This document shows positions 55,265 to 64,000 of a stretch of 64,000 nucleotides of DNA, piece after piece. The notes beneath the pieces are model-generated. The model searched no databases and was not told the DNA's origin. It saw only the letters and a list, made by a program, of their open reading frames with translations. This DNA comes from JAJYKC01 sp963823105 (GTDB lineage: Bacteria > Acidobacteriota > Terriglobia > Bryobacterales > Bryobacteraceae), in the NCBI GenBank assembly GCA_963823105.1, contig CAWGKC010000004.1:608010-672009 (forward strand). Reading direction: 5' to 3'. Positions within the stretch are counted from its first letter, which is position 1, and each line of letters starts with the position of its first letter. The position numbers were made by a program, and so were the translations under genes.

Positions 55265-56394
55265 ACCGGTTCCTCTTGATCCCCGCCGCGGCGGCGCTCT
55301 CCGCCGCTCTTCTTTCTTCCGCGTGCGGCGCAAGGCCCGCGGCCAACGCCGCCGATCCGTCCCAAGTGAAAGTCGAAGAAGCGCCCGACGTCAATGTCCT
55401 CCAAGTCCCGCACCCCGAACAGTACGCTCTGTCCACCGTCGGCCAGCGCCCCGTCGTCTCCGAACTCACCGCCAACGGCGTCGTCACCTTCGACGTCAAC
55501 CGCTCCGTCGCCGTGCTCTCGCTCGCCGCCGGCCGCGCCGTCGAAATCCACGCCCGCCTCGGCGACCACGTCGAGAAGGGCCAGGTTCTGCTGCGCATCG
55601 ACAGCCCCGACGTCTCCCAGGCTTTCTCCGACTATCAACATGCCGTCGCCGACGAACTCCTCGCCCGCAAACAATTCGAACGCTCCCAACTTTTGCTCGA
55701 CAAAGGAGCCATCGCCGTCAAGGATCTCGAAGTGGCGCAGGACGCCGAGGAAAAAGCCAAAGTCGATGTCGCCACTTCCGCCCAGCGCATTCGCATTCTC
55801 GGCGCGGACCCCGCCCGTGTAAGTCCGGTGATCGACATCAAAGCTCCCGTCTCCGGTTTCATCGTCGAACAAAACGTCACGGCCGGTACCGCCGTCCGAT
55901 CCACCGACAATTCCCCCAACCTCTTCACCATCGCCGATCTCTCCTCCGTCTGGCTCGTCTGCGACGTTTTCGAAAATAACCTGGCGCAAGTTCGCCTGGG
56001 TGACAACGCCTCCATCCGCCTCAACGCCTATCCCGACAAGCCGCTCCACGGCCGCATCGCCAACATCGCCACCGTTCTCGATCCCGCCACCCGTTCCGCC
56101 AAAGTCCGCATCGATCTGCCCAATACCGGAGGCATTCTCCGCATCGGCATGTTCGCCACCGCCACCTTCCGCGCGCAAACCGCGCAGCTTCGCGCCATTG
56201 TGCCCACCACCGCCATCCTCCGCCTCCACGACCGCGATTCCGTCTTCGTGCCGATCGGCGGCAGCCAATTCCGCCGCGTCGAGGTGCAGACCGGCGCCGT
56301 CTCCGGCGGCATGCAGGACGTCCTCGCCGGCGTCTCTCCCGGCGACCGCGTCGTCACCACCGCGCTGCAGTTTTCCGCCGCCACCAGCCAGTAG
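55261..56394 (+). CDS. CusB/CzcB-like RND periplasmic adaptor, probable lipoprotein
   Basis: A 377-residue membrane fusion protein with a lipobox (LLSSACGA). The barrel-sandwich domain is formed by GRAVEIHARLGDHVEKGQVL and DIKAPVSGFIVEQNVTAGTAV, separated by a helical hairpin (residues 120-175). A beta-barrel domain with SSVWLVCDVFENNLAQVRLG follows. This fits heavy-metal RND adaptors. No Met-rich or His-rich N-terminal metal site as in CusB is seen. Confidence 0.9.
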   Translation: MNRFLLIPAAAALSAALLSSACGARPAANAADPSQVKVEEAPDVNVLQVPHPEQYALSTVGQRPVVSELTANGVVTFDVNRSVAVLSLAAGRAVEIHARLGDHVEKGQVLLRIDSPDVSQAFSDYQHAVADELLARKQFERSQLLLDKGAIAVKDLEVAQDAEEKAKVDVATSAQRIRILGADPARVSPVIDIKAPVSGFIVEQNVTAGTAVRSTDNSPNLFTIADLSSVWLVCDVFENNLAQVRLGDNASIRLNAYPDKPLHGRIANIATVLDPATRSAKVRIDLPNTGGILRIGMFATATFRAQTAQLRAIVPTTAILRLHDRDSVFVPIGGSQFRRVEVQTGAVSGGMQDVLAGVSPGDRVVTTALQFSAATSQ

Positions 56395-56415
56395 CCATCC
56401 GGAGACCCTGATTCG

Positions 56416-59400
56416 ATGATCCGATTCATAGTCGATTTCGCTCTTCGCAACCGCCTGCTCGTGCTCAGCGCCGGCATCGTCCTCCTCGTCTGGGGCATGG
56501 TAAGTTTCCACAACCTTCCCATTGAGGCCTATCCCGACGTCGCTAACAACTACGTCAACGTCATCACCCAATGGCCCGGCCGCGCCGCCGAGGAGGTGGA
56601 GCAGCAGGTAACCATCCCCATCGAGCTTCAGATGAACGGCATCGGCCACATGACCAGCCTCCGCTCGGTCTCCCTCTTCGGCCTCTCCAGCATCACCATG
56701 ATCTTCGACGACGCGTCGAATAACCTCACCAACCGCCAACAGGTTCTCGAGCGTCTGTCGCTGGTCAGCATCCCCGCCGGCCTCAGCCCGCAAATGGGAC
56801 CCGACTTCAGCCCCACCGGCCAGATCATGTTCTACACCCTCACCAGCACCAATCCCGAGTACGACCTCATGCAACTGAAGTCGCTCGAGGATTGGGTGCT
56901 CGAGAAGCAATTCAAGTCCGTCCCCAACATCGTCGACGTCGCCAGCTTCGGCGGCACCACCCGCGAATACCAGGTTCGCGTCGATCCCAACCAACTCGTC
57001 AACTACGGCCTCAGCATCGGCCAGGTCGAGCAGGCCCTCGTCAACAACAACATCAACGCCGGTGGCAGCTTCATCGAGCACGGCCAGCAGGAATTCAACG
57101 TCCGCGCCGTCGGTCTCTGCCCAGGATACCGGCGACGTGGGCATGACTTTGCTGAAGGTCCAGAACGGCACGCCGGTCCGCGTTCGCGACATCGGCGACG
57201 TCGTCCAGGGCCCGAAGATCCGTCTGGGAAAAATCGCCAAGGCCATCCATCGTGAAAACGGCAAAGTGGTGGATTACGACGACGTCGTCGAAGGCATCGT
57301 TCTGCTCCGCAAAGGCGCAGAGGCGCAAGCCGCGCTCGTCGCCCTTCACAAGAAGATCGACTACCTAAACAATCATTTCCTCCCGCCCGGCGTCCGCATC
57401 GTTCCCTATCTCGACCGCAGCGACCTCGTCGATTTCACCACCCACACCGTCCTTCACAACCTCGCCGAAGGCATCGTCCTGGTGGTCATCATCCTCTTCC
57501 TTTTCCTCGGCAACCTACGCAGCGCGCTCATCGTCGCCCTCACCATCCCGTTCTCGCTTCTGTTCGCCTCCATCTGTCTCGACCTGCGTCACATCCCCGC
57601 CAACCTGCTCTCGCTCGGCGCTCTCGATTTCGGCATGGTCGTCGACGGCGCCGTCGTCATGGTGGAAAACATCATCCGCCACCTCGGCATGCGCGAGGAA
57701 TCCGACCTCACCGTCTTCGAGAAAATCAAACACGCCGCCTTCGAAGTCCAGCGCCCCGTCTTCTACGCCATCACCATCATCATCACCGCCTACCTGCCCA
57801 TCTTCACTCTCCAACAGGTGGAAGGCCGCCTCTTCCGCCCCATGGCCTGGACCGTCGCCTTCGCCCTGCTCGGCGCGCTGATGTTCTCCATGTTGCTCGC
57901 GCCCGTGCTGTGCAGTTACTTCTTCGGCAAAGGCGCAAAGGAATGGCACAACCCGGTGCTCGAATTCATCATTCGCCGTTACCGCTCCCTGCTCCGCTGG
58001 TGCGTTCATCATCGCGTGGTCACCTTAAGCGTCCCGGCTTTGCTGCTTGCCACCGCGCTCTTCCTTTTCTTCGGCGGCGCCGTCGGTTCCGAGTTCCTCC
58101 CCCATCTCGACGAAGGCGCCATCTGGGCGCGCGGCACTCTCGCCCCCAGCACCGGCCCCACCAGCGGCGACGAAATCATGCACCGCGCCCGCCTCATCTT
58201 CGCCAAGTTCCCCGAGGTCACCAAGGTCGTCAGCCAGATCGGCCGCCCCGACGATGGCACCGACTCCGCCGGCTTCTTCAACACCGAATATTTCGTCGAT
58301 CTCAAACCTCACGACGAATGGCGTCCCATGTTCCACAAGAACAAAGAAGCGTTGATCGCCGCCATGGACGCCCAGGTGGAGAAAATCCCCGGCGTTCTGT
58401 GGAACTTCTCGCAACCCATTTCCGACAACGTCGAGGAGGCCGTCACCGGCGTCAAAGGCGAGCTGGCCGTGAAGATCTTCGGAACGGATTTGAAGGTCCT
58501 CGAACAGAAGGCCGACGAGATCGTCGCCGTCATGAGCAAGGTCCGCGGCGTCGCCGACCTCGGCGTCTTCCGCGTCATCGGCCAGCCGAACGTCAACCTA
58601 TCGGTGAACCGCGCCAAGGCCGACCGCTTCGGCATCAACGTCTCCGACGTCCAGGACGCCGTCCAAACCGCCGTCGGCAGCAACGCCGTCACCCAGGTTC
58701 TCAAAGGCGAGGAGCGCTACGACCTCACCGTCCGCTACCAGGAACCCTACCGCTCCACCATCGAGGAAATCGGCAACATCCGCCTGCTCGCGCCCTCCGG
58801 CGAGCGCGTGGCCCTCGACCAACTCTGCGACATCAAAGTCGAAGACGGCGCGTCGATGATCTACCGCGAGGCCAACTCCCGTTACATCGCCATCAAATAC
58901 AGCGTCCGCGAACGCGATCTCGGCAGCACGGTGGAGGAGTCCATGGACAAAGTCGCCAAAGCCGTCAAACTCCCTCCCGCTTATACCCTCGATTGGGCCG
59001 GCGAATACGAAAGCCAGAAGCGCGCCGACGCCCGTCTGGCCGTCATCGTTCCCATCACCGTCGCCGTCATTTTCCTGCTTCTTTACTCTGCCTTCGGCTC
59101 CTTCAAATGGGCCGCCCTGGTGATGATGACCGTGCTCCTCGCCCCCATCGGCGGCATCTTCGCGCTGCTCATCACCGGGGCTCATTTCAGCGTCTCCTCC
59201 GGCATCGGCTTCCTCGCCCTCTTCGGCGTGTCCGTGCAAACCGGCGTCATCATGGTGGAATATATCAACCAACTCCGCGAACGCGGCTTCGAACTCGTGG
59301 ACGCCGCCGTCGAAGGCGCCGTCCTTCGCCTCCGCCCCATCATGATGACCATGCTTGTCGCGACACTCGGCCTTCTCCCCGCCGCCCTCTCCCACGACAT

Positions 59401-59545
59401 CGGATCCGATTCGCAGCGCCCCTTCGCCATCGTCATCGTCGGCGGCCTCAGCGCCACGCTCATCATGAGCATTTTCGTTCTGCCCACGCTCTACGTCTGG
59501 ATCGCCCGCGAAGGCGACATCGCCGAACATCCGCCGGTCCATTAA
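56416..59545 (+). CDS. Heavy-metal RND efflux pump, CusA/CzcA-like (one-base frameshift near 57118)
   Basis: About 1042 residues after removing one T at 57118, which restores RAVGLAQDTGDVGMTLLKV. Helix 1 (LLVLSAGIVLLVWGMVSF) is followed by ATYPDV-like IEAYPDVANNYV, the family N-terminal signature. Helix 4 has the HME-RND proton relay DFGMVVDGAVVMVEN (two Asp and one Glu). The second half ends with helices such as VAVIFLLLYSAFGSFKWAALV. HME-RND pumps export divalent or monovalent metals; the metal cannot be told here. Each fragment alone would be nonfunctional, but both are highly conserved. Confidence 0.9.
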
Positions 59546-59587
59546 CGCCGCTCGGCGTGTCCCGCGACGGTCGATGCCAATGTGCGT

Positions 59588-62213
59588 TTATGCCCGATCG
59601 CGCCAGTCGGCGATTCGCGCCACTTCCACCAGGAGCCGCTGCGTATCGATCGGTTTCGGCAAGTGCGCGTGCGCGCCCAACGATGTCGCCAGGCGGAGGT
59701 AGGCTCCGTCTCTTGCGCCCGAAATTGCGATGATGCCCACCGACGGATATTTCCGCGACATCACGGCGATCGTTTCGATGCCTTCCCGCTCCGGCATGAC
59801 CAGATCGGTGATGACGACGTCGGGTAGGCTATCCTCGATCCGGAGCAGCGCTTCGTTTCCGTTCCCCGCTTCCATAACCGAGTATCCGGCTCCTTCCAAT
59901 ATCGATCGCAGGAAGCCTCGAACGGCTTTGTCGTCGTCGACGATCAGTACGCTGCCGAGCGGCCACGGCTTCCCCAAGACTTCCCGGATTTTGGCGCCAA
60001 TGGTCTGCTGAGAGAACGGCTTTGCCAGGAAGGCCGCTCCCGGAGGCGCCGCGGATGGCGCTTCGCCGCTGTCGTCATAGCCGGAAATCAGCAGCACCTT
60101 TATTTCCGGCTGGATCGATTGAAAGCGCATGGCCAGTTCGCGCCCGCCCATCTTCGGCATGGACAGATCGGTCACCAATAAATCCACGGCCTCCGCTTGA
60201 GAATCGCTCCAGCGCCTCGTCGCCGCCGGCGGCTTCGAGGATGCGATAGCCGGAACGGCGAAGCGCCATCGCGATGAACCGCCGCACATCGGGGTCGTCT
60301 TCCACCAGCAGCACCGTTTCGGCGCCGCCATGAATCTCCGCCGCGGCGCGTTCCGTCGCCGCCACCGGCTCTTGCCGGACCACCGGAAGCAAAATGTGAA
60401 ACGCCGCGCCCGCGCCGGCGGCGCTCTCCACGTCGATGTGCCCCCCGCTCTGCATGACGATGCCATGCACGGTCGCCAACCCCAAACCGGTCCCCTTGCC
60501 TTCCGGCTTCGTCGAGAAGAACGGCTCGAACAAGTGCTCGCGGGCGCCGGGTTCGATGCCGGTTCCCGTATCGCGCACGCTCAATCCCACATAAGCGCCG
60601 GGCCGGATTTCGGCCGCACAAACGGGACAACGCCCCGTGATCGTTACGTTCCGCGTTTCGATCGTCAACGTGCCGCCGTCGGGCATCGCGTCCCTCGAAT
60701 TCACCGCGAGATTCATAATCACCTGCTCGATCTGGTGCCTGTCCGCCATGGTCGCCTGAAGCGAGGGCGAAGCGTTCACCACGATCTCGATGTGGTCGCC
60801 CAACAGGCGCGAAAGCATCCGTTCCATCCCGGCCGCGATGTCGTTCAGGTTTACGGACTCCGGCTGCAGAACCTGCTTCCGGCTGAAGGCCAGGAGCTGC
60901 CGGACCAGTGCCGTGGCGCGCTCGCCCGCCGCGAGGATCTCGCGGGCGGCGGGCATGAGCGGGTCCGTCTCCGCCATTTGGTTCAACGCCGAACCGGCGT
61001 AGCCGTTGATCACCGTCAGCAAATTATTGAAATCGTGCGCCACGCCCCCTGCAAGCAGGCCCACGCTCTCCAGTTTCCGCGCCTGCAGCGACCGCTCGTC
61101 GGCGCGTTTGACGTCCTCGATGTCGGTCGATATGACAAACCACTTTGCGATCTGTTCCCGCACATCCTTCATCGGGAACGCCCGCGTCAGGAACGAGCGG
61201 TACTCGCCGGACTTGCCGCGCAGCCGGTGCTCCACTTCGAACAATCCGCCGGTGCGGAGAGCCTCGCCCCATCGGCCCGCCGTTCTCTCCAAATCGTCCG
61301 GATGCAGCGCCGATTCCCAGTTTTCGCTAACCGGTTTCCCCGCCGCCAGTCCCGTGTACTCCGACCATCTCTGGTTCACATAGTCGCACAGCCCGTCCGG
61401 AGAGCACGTGAAAATGCATTCCGGAACCGAATCGGCGAGGAACCGATAGCGGATGTCGCTTTCAAGAAGCGACTGCTCCGCGGTCCGGCGTTCACTCACG
61501 TCGCGAAACACCATGACCGCGCCGAGGGGCTTGCGCGAAGGACCCAGTATGGGTGCCGCGCTATCCTCGATCGGCGTCCTATGTCCATTGCGGGAAACTA
61601 GCACCGTGTCTCTCGCCAGATAAGTCACGGTCGAGCGATATAGCGCCGACGTGGCCGGTTGCGCCACCGCGCGCCGCGAATCGTATTCGTGGGCCAAATG
61701 CAGAACTTCCGCGATGTTCTTGCCCTTGGCGTGCCCAATTTGCCATCCGCTTAGCGATTGTGCGACCGGGTTCATGAACGTCACCGCGAGTTTCTCGTCC
61801 GTTGCCACCACCCCATCTCCGATACTGTGCAATGTGCTGGATAGCGTTTCATGGGAGAGGTAGAGGTTCCCGCCACCGATGCAAATCGCCGTCCCAACCG
61901 CGGCGAATAAGACCAGATGGACTAATACCTGGGGCGAAGAGACTAAAAACGTGTGATACGGGGGCAGGCAGAAGTAAAGCATCAAGACGGTCGAAAAGAA
62001 CAGCGTCGTGAATCCGCTCCGGCGGCCTGCCAAGACCGAACTGAGCGCCGGCGCCGCCAGAAAGATGTGGGAGGATCCCACCGCCAACGGCTGATTTCCT
62101 CCCGCGAGCCACTCGAAAAACAATTGTGCCAGTAACGCCATCCCGGCGAGCGCCAGCGCGAAGACATACCGGAGAAAAGTCGATTCCCGCAGGCGATTCT
62201 TAATCGGCGTCAA
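59588..62213 (-). CDS. Hybrid sensor histidine kinase with two receivers (one-base frameshift near 60203)
   Basis: About 874 residues after dropping one A from 60203-60204. Layout: a four-helix membrane region like DUF4118/KdpD (YVFALALAGMALLAQLFFEW and on), two PAS domains (LHSIGDGVVATDEKLAVTFM; FLADSVPECIFTCSPDGLC), HisKA with GGVAHDFNNLLTVI, HATPase_c (NLAVNSRDAMPDGG, DTGTGI, GKGTGLGLATV), and two receivers. Receiver 1 is split by the frameshift: VLLVEDDPDVRR before and VDLLVTDLSMPKMGG after. Receiver 2 has VLIVDDDKAVRG and DVVITDLVMP with LPKPI. The signal is unknown; it faces the efflux operon convergently. Confidence 0.88.
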
Positions 62214-62483
62214 GCCTATTGCTTAGCACAAATCCAAATGGATCACAAGGGTTGCAACATTAGCCGCGTCGGAGAATTCTGTGGGTCACCGATACGCTCC
62301 AATGGGCACCGGAAGCTCGGCACGCGCAGCCCGCGAACCCGATGTGGGATAGCGCGGCTTCAGCTTTTCCTGTTCGTAGCCAGTTGCCTTTCGAATTAGT
62401 TTGCCCTCTCCGGTAAAACGCTACGCCGTCGGATCGTGGGCTTAGGTGGATAGCTGGCAACCCAGCGCGCGCTCAGCCTCCCA
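62214..62483. other. Divergent intergenic region
   Basis: This stretch between the hybrid kinase (minus) and the ArsR promoter holds no supported gene. No clear kinase promoter or other repeat was recognised. Confidence 0.3.
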
Positions 62484-62531
62484 TTGCATGCCGTCAATCC
62501 ATGTTGTATACTGAACTGAATGGTTCAGTAT
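62484..62531 (+). promoter_or_regulatory. Leaderless promoter and ArsR operator
   Basis: TTGCAT (62484-62489) and TATACT (62507-62512) are 17 bases apart, a good sigma-70 promoter. The expected start is at 62519-62520, the A of the arsR-like ATG, so the mRNA would be leaderless. A perfect 9-bp inverted repeat, ATACTGAAC (62508-62516) and GTTCAGTAT (62523-62531), covers the -10 end and the start codon and is the probable binding site of the encoded repressor. Confidence 0.75.
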
Positions 62532-62885
62532 TGCCAGGCCCACTTCGATGCCTCGTTCGGCGCACTCTCCGACGCCACCCGACGCGGCGTTCTGGAGCAA
62601 CTCGGGCGTGCGGACGCTTCGATCACGGCCCTTGCCGAGAAGTTCCACATGACCCTCACGGGCATGAAGAAGCATGTAGGCGTCTTGGAGGAAGCGGGGC
62701 TCGTCACCACGGAGAAGGTCGGGCGAGTGCGGACCTGCAAGCCCGGCCTACGCGGACTGCAACAAGAGGCGGCATGGATAGAGAAGTACCGCCAGCTCTG
62801 GGGCGCACGCTTCGACGAGTTGGACAACGTTGTCGAAGAATTGAAACTGAAGGAGAAAGCAAATGGACGTAAGAAGAGAAAGTGA
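62520..62885 (+). CDS. ArsR-family winged-helix repressor
   Basis: A 121-residue DNA-binding protein. The winged-helix domain is ALSDATRRGVLEQLGRADAS, ALAEKFHMTLTGMKKHVGVL and EEAGLVTTEKVGRVRTCKP. No Cys metal site of classical ArsR/SmtB is seen in helix 3, which fits the branch found with SRPBCC (AHSA1) genes. The protein starts at MVQYCQAHFDASF. It has no ribosome site because the predicted transcript begins at the ATG. A palindrome over its start suggests autoregulation. Confidence 0.9.
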   Translation: MVQYCQAHFDASFGALSDATRRGVLEQLGRADASITALAEKFHMTLTGMKKHVGVLEEAGLVTTEKVGRVRTCKPGLRGLQQEAAWIEKYRQLWGARFDELDNVVEELKLKEKANGRKKRK

Positions 62886-63373
62886 GGCCACCCCTACGAA
62901 GAACCGCACGGGCGGTGGAGCGGAAGTCCGAGCGCGAACTCGTCGTCACACGCACCGTCAACGCGCCTGCGCGCCTCGTGTTCGAGGCGTGGACCAAGGC
63001 AGAACTATTCAGGAGGTGGTGGGTACCAAAATCGTATGGGCTGACCCTGCTTTCCTGCGAAATGGATGTTCGCGTTGGGGGGCAGTATCGTTTGGTGTTT
63101 CGCCACGAAGATTCGACGATGGAGTTCTTCGGCACGTACCTCGAAGTGACACCGCACTCGCGCCTCGTTTGGACCAACGAGGAAGGTGACAACGGCAAGA
63201 CCGTCACCACGGTGACCTTCGATGAAAACGCAGGCAAGACGTTGTTGGTCGTGCATGATCGCTATCCCTCGAAGGAAGCGCTTGACTCCGGATCGACGGG
63301 CGCGATGCCCGAGGCGCTCGACCAACTCGACGAGCTTCTCGCCAGCCTGGGATCAAGCTCGGTAACAAAATGA
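62863..63373 (+). CDS. SRPBCC/AHSA1-family protein (one-base frameshift near 62911)
   Basis: About 169 residues after removing one G from the run at 62910-62912. The start MDVRRESEATPTKNRT at the ATG at 62863 has an AAGGAG ribosome site. The frame then changes to VERKSERELVVTRTVNAPAR and continues FEAWTKAELFRRWWVPKS to the end. This is the START-like fold of AHSA1/YndB proteins, which bind hydrophobic ligands; the ligand is unknown. It overlaps the ArsR gene by 23 bases and the next gene by four. ArsR-AHSA1 pairs are common in bacteria. Confidence 0.87.
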
Positions 63374-63867
63374 CGCGGTCAACCCATCAATCGACGAAGC
63401 GCGCGGCCGCCCGCCAGGGCGAGAAAACCGCTCAAGGCACGACCCCGGCGAAGCTACTGGTCGCCATGACTGGCAAGGCAAGCGCCGCGAAGACCGCAGA
63501 AGGCGACGAACCCGTGTTCGCCTATATCGCTAGCTTGCCGCAGCCGCAGCGCGGCATCGCCGAGGTCGTCGATGCCCTGGCGGCCAAATGTTTGCCGGAC
63601 ATCCGGCGAGCGGTGAAGTGGGGTATGGCGTACTACGGGGTCGACGGGGGCTGGTGCTTCTCCTCCGGCGCCTTCGTTGGCCATGTGAAACTGATGTTCA
63701 TCCGCGGCACGGAGATCAAGCCTGAACCGCCTGTGACGCCGATCGGGATGGGTAAATCGACCCGCGGAGTCGAGTTAGCATCGGTTGAGGATCTCGACGA
63801 GCGCCAATTGGCGTCATGGATGAAGCAGGCCGCCACCATCCCCTTCGTCGGGGGAAAGAAGCGGTGA
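63370..63867 (+). CDS. DUF1801 (YdhG-like) protein
   Basis: A 165-residue cytoplasmic protein. The N-terminal 45 residues are basic and Ala-rich. The DUF1801 domain is PVFAYIASLPQPQRGIAEVV, IRRAVKWGMAYYGVDGGWCF and KLMFIRGTEI. The ATG overlaps the previous stop as ATGA, so it is co-translated with the SRPBCC gene. DUF1801 proteins are often linked with ArsR/AHSA1 genes; function unknown. Confidence 0.85.
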   Translation: MTRSTHQSTKRAAARQGEKTAQGTTPAKLLVAMTGKASAAKTAEGDEPVFAYIASLPQPQRGIAEVVDALAAKCLPDIRRAVKWGMAYYGVDGGWCFSSGAFVGHVKLMFIRGTEIKPEPPVTPIGMGKSTRGVELASVEDLDERQLASWMKQAATIPFVGGKKR

Positions 63868-63916
63868 CTGCGCCGTGGCGCAGTGTTCAGGACGCCGAGA
63901 AGGCCAACGGGACCGT

Positions 63917-63939
63917 GGCGTGGCAAGCGTTGCCATGCC
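63917..63939 (+). terminator. Possible terminator hairpin
   Basis: GGCGTGGCAA and TTGCCATGCC form a 10-bp stem with one G-T/A-type mismatch around a 3-base loop, 50 bases after the DUF1801 gene. Only three T follow, so this is weak. The remaining bases to the window edge show no supported gene. Confidence 0.35.
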
Positions 63940-64000
63940 GTTTCGACGCGCTCAGGCTCGTTCAGGGCAAGGGTCTTCCAAGAGCAAGTCGCGGGAAGTC

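Overview
The window is GC-rich, densely coding bacterial DNA with long runs of genes that overlap by 4-14 bases. No rRNA, tRNA, insertion sequence, phage gene or CRISPR array was seen. No taxonomic marker is present. The mix of genes (OmcA/MtrC-family decahaem cytochrome, split menaquinol Rieske/cytochrome b complex with multihaem cytochromes, FG-GAP and Ig-like secreted proteins, MacAB-type transporters) suggests an Acidobacteriota member, perhaps Bryobacterales/Solibacter-like. That is an inference, not a proof.

Layout. 1-3.3 kb (+): a sensor kinase cut by the left edge, a lone receiver and a sigma-54 activator. 3.3-8.5 kb (-): hemN-hemY-hemH plus a nitronate-monooxygenase-like flavoprotein. 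8.7-10.9 kb: a convergent peptidoglycan-enzyme pair (DUF882 peptidase and YcbB-like L,D-transpeptidase). 11-12.5 kb (+): tandem universal stress protein and CBS protein. 12.8-23.1 kb (+): a nine-gene electron-transfer operon with a Cyc2-like monohaem cytochrome-porin, a cupredoxin, a GltD-like flavoprotein with ferredoxin domains, Rieske protein, split cytochrome b, an octahaem cytochrome, a haem lipoprotein and an unknown exported protein. 23.4-26.5 kb (+): OsmC and a Pat/PatZ-like acyl-CoA synthetase-acetyltransferase. 26.5-30 kb (-): MacAB-type exporter. 30.4-32.2 kb (+): a HAD phosphatase fused to a HerA-like ATPase. 32.2-43.1 kb (-): a hydrogenase operon reading hypC-hypA-hypB, a group 1 membrane-bound [NiFe] hydrogenase (hyaABC-like), a group 3d NAD-linked hydrogenase (hoxEFUYH), two maturation proteases and a cytochrome c. 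43.5-51.4 kb (+): a divergent MtrCAB-like porin-cytochrome conduit followed by a four-haem-domain cytochrome, a NapC/CymA-like quinol dehydrogenase and a small cytochrome c. 51.4-53.9 kb: Hsp20, thioredoxin 2 and small exported proteins. 54-59.5 kb (+): CusCBA/CzcCBA-like metal efflux. 59.6-62.2 kb (-): hybrid histidine kinase. 62.5-63.9 kb (+): an ArsR-SRPBCC-DUF1801 cassette with a leaderless autoregulated promoter.

How it fits together. The window encodes about 42 c-type haem sites in nine proteins, next to the last steps of haem synthesis. Hydrogenases can feed the quinone pool (group 1 plus cytochrome b) and NAD (Hox). A NapC/CymA-like quinol oxidase and an MtrCAB-like conduit could pass electrons through the outer membrane. 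The Cyc2-like porin and the bc-type complex form a second electron route. Strong -24/-12 (sigma-54) promoter matches precede both the hydrogenase operon and hemN, and a sigma-54 activator lies at the left end, suggesting shared control.

Caveat. At least ten genes are each broken by one inserted or missing base with intact coding sequence on both sides, most of them between 35 and 63 kb. This looks like residual assembly/consensus indels rather than gene decay. Gene ends given here bridge those frameshifts.
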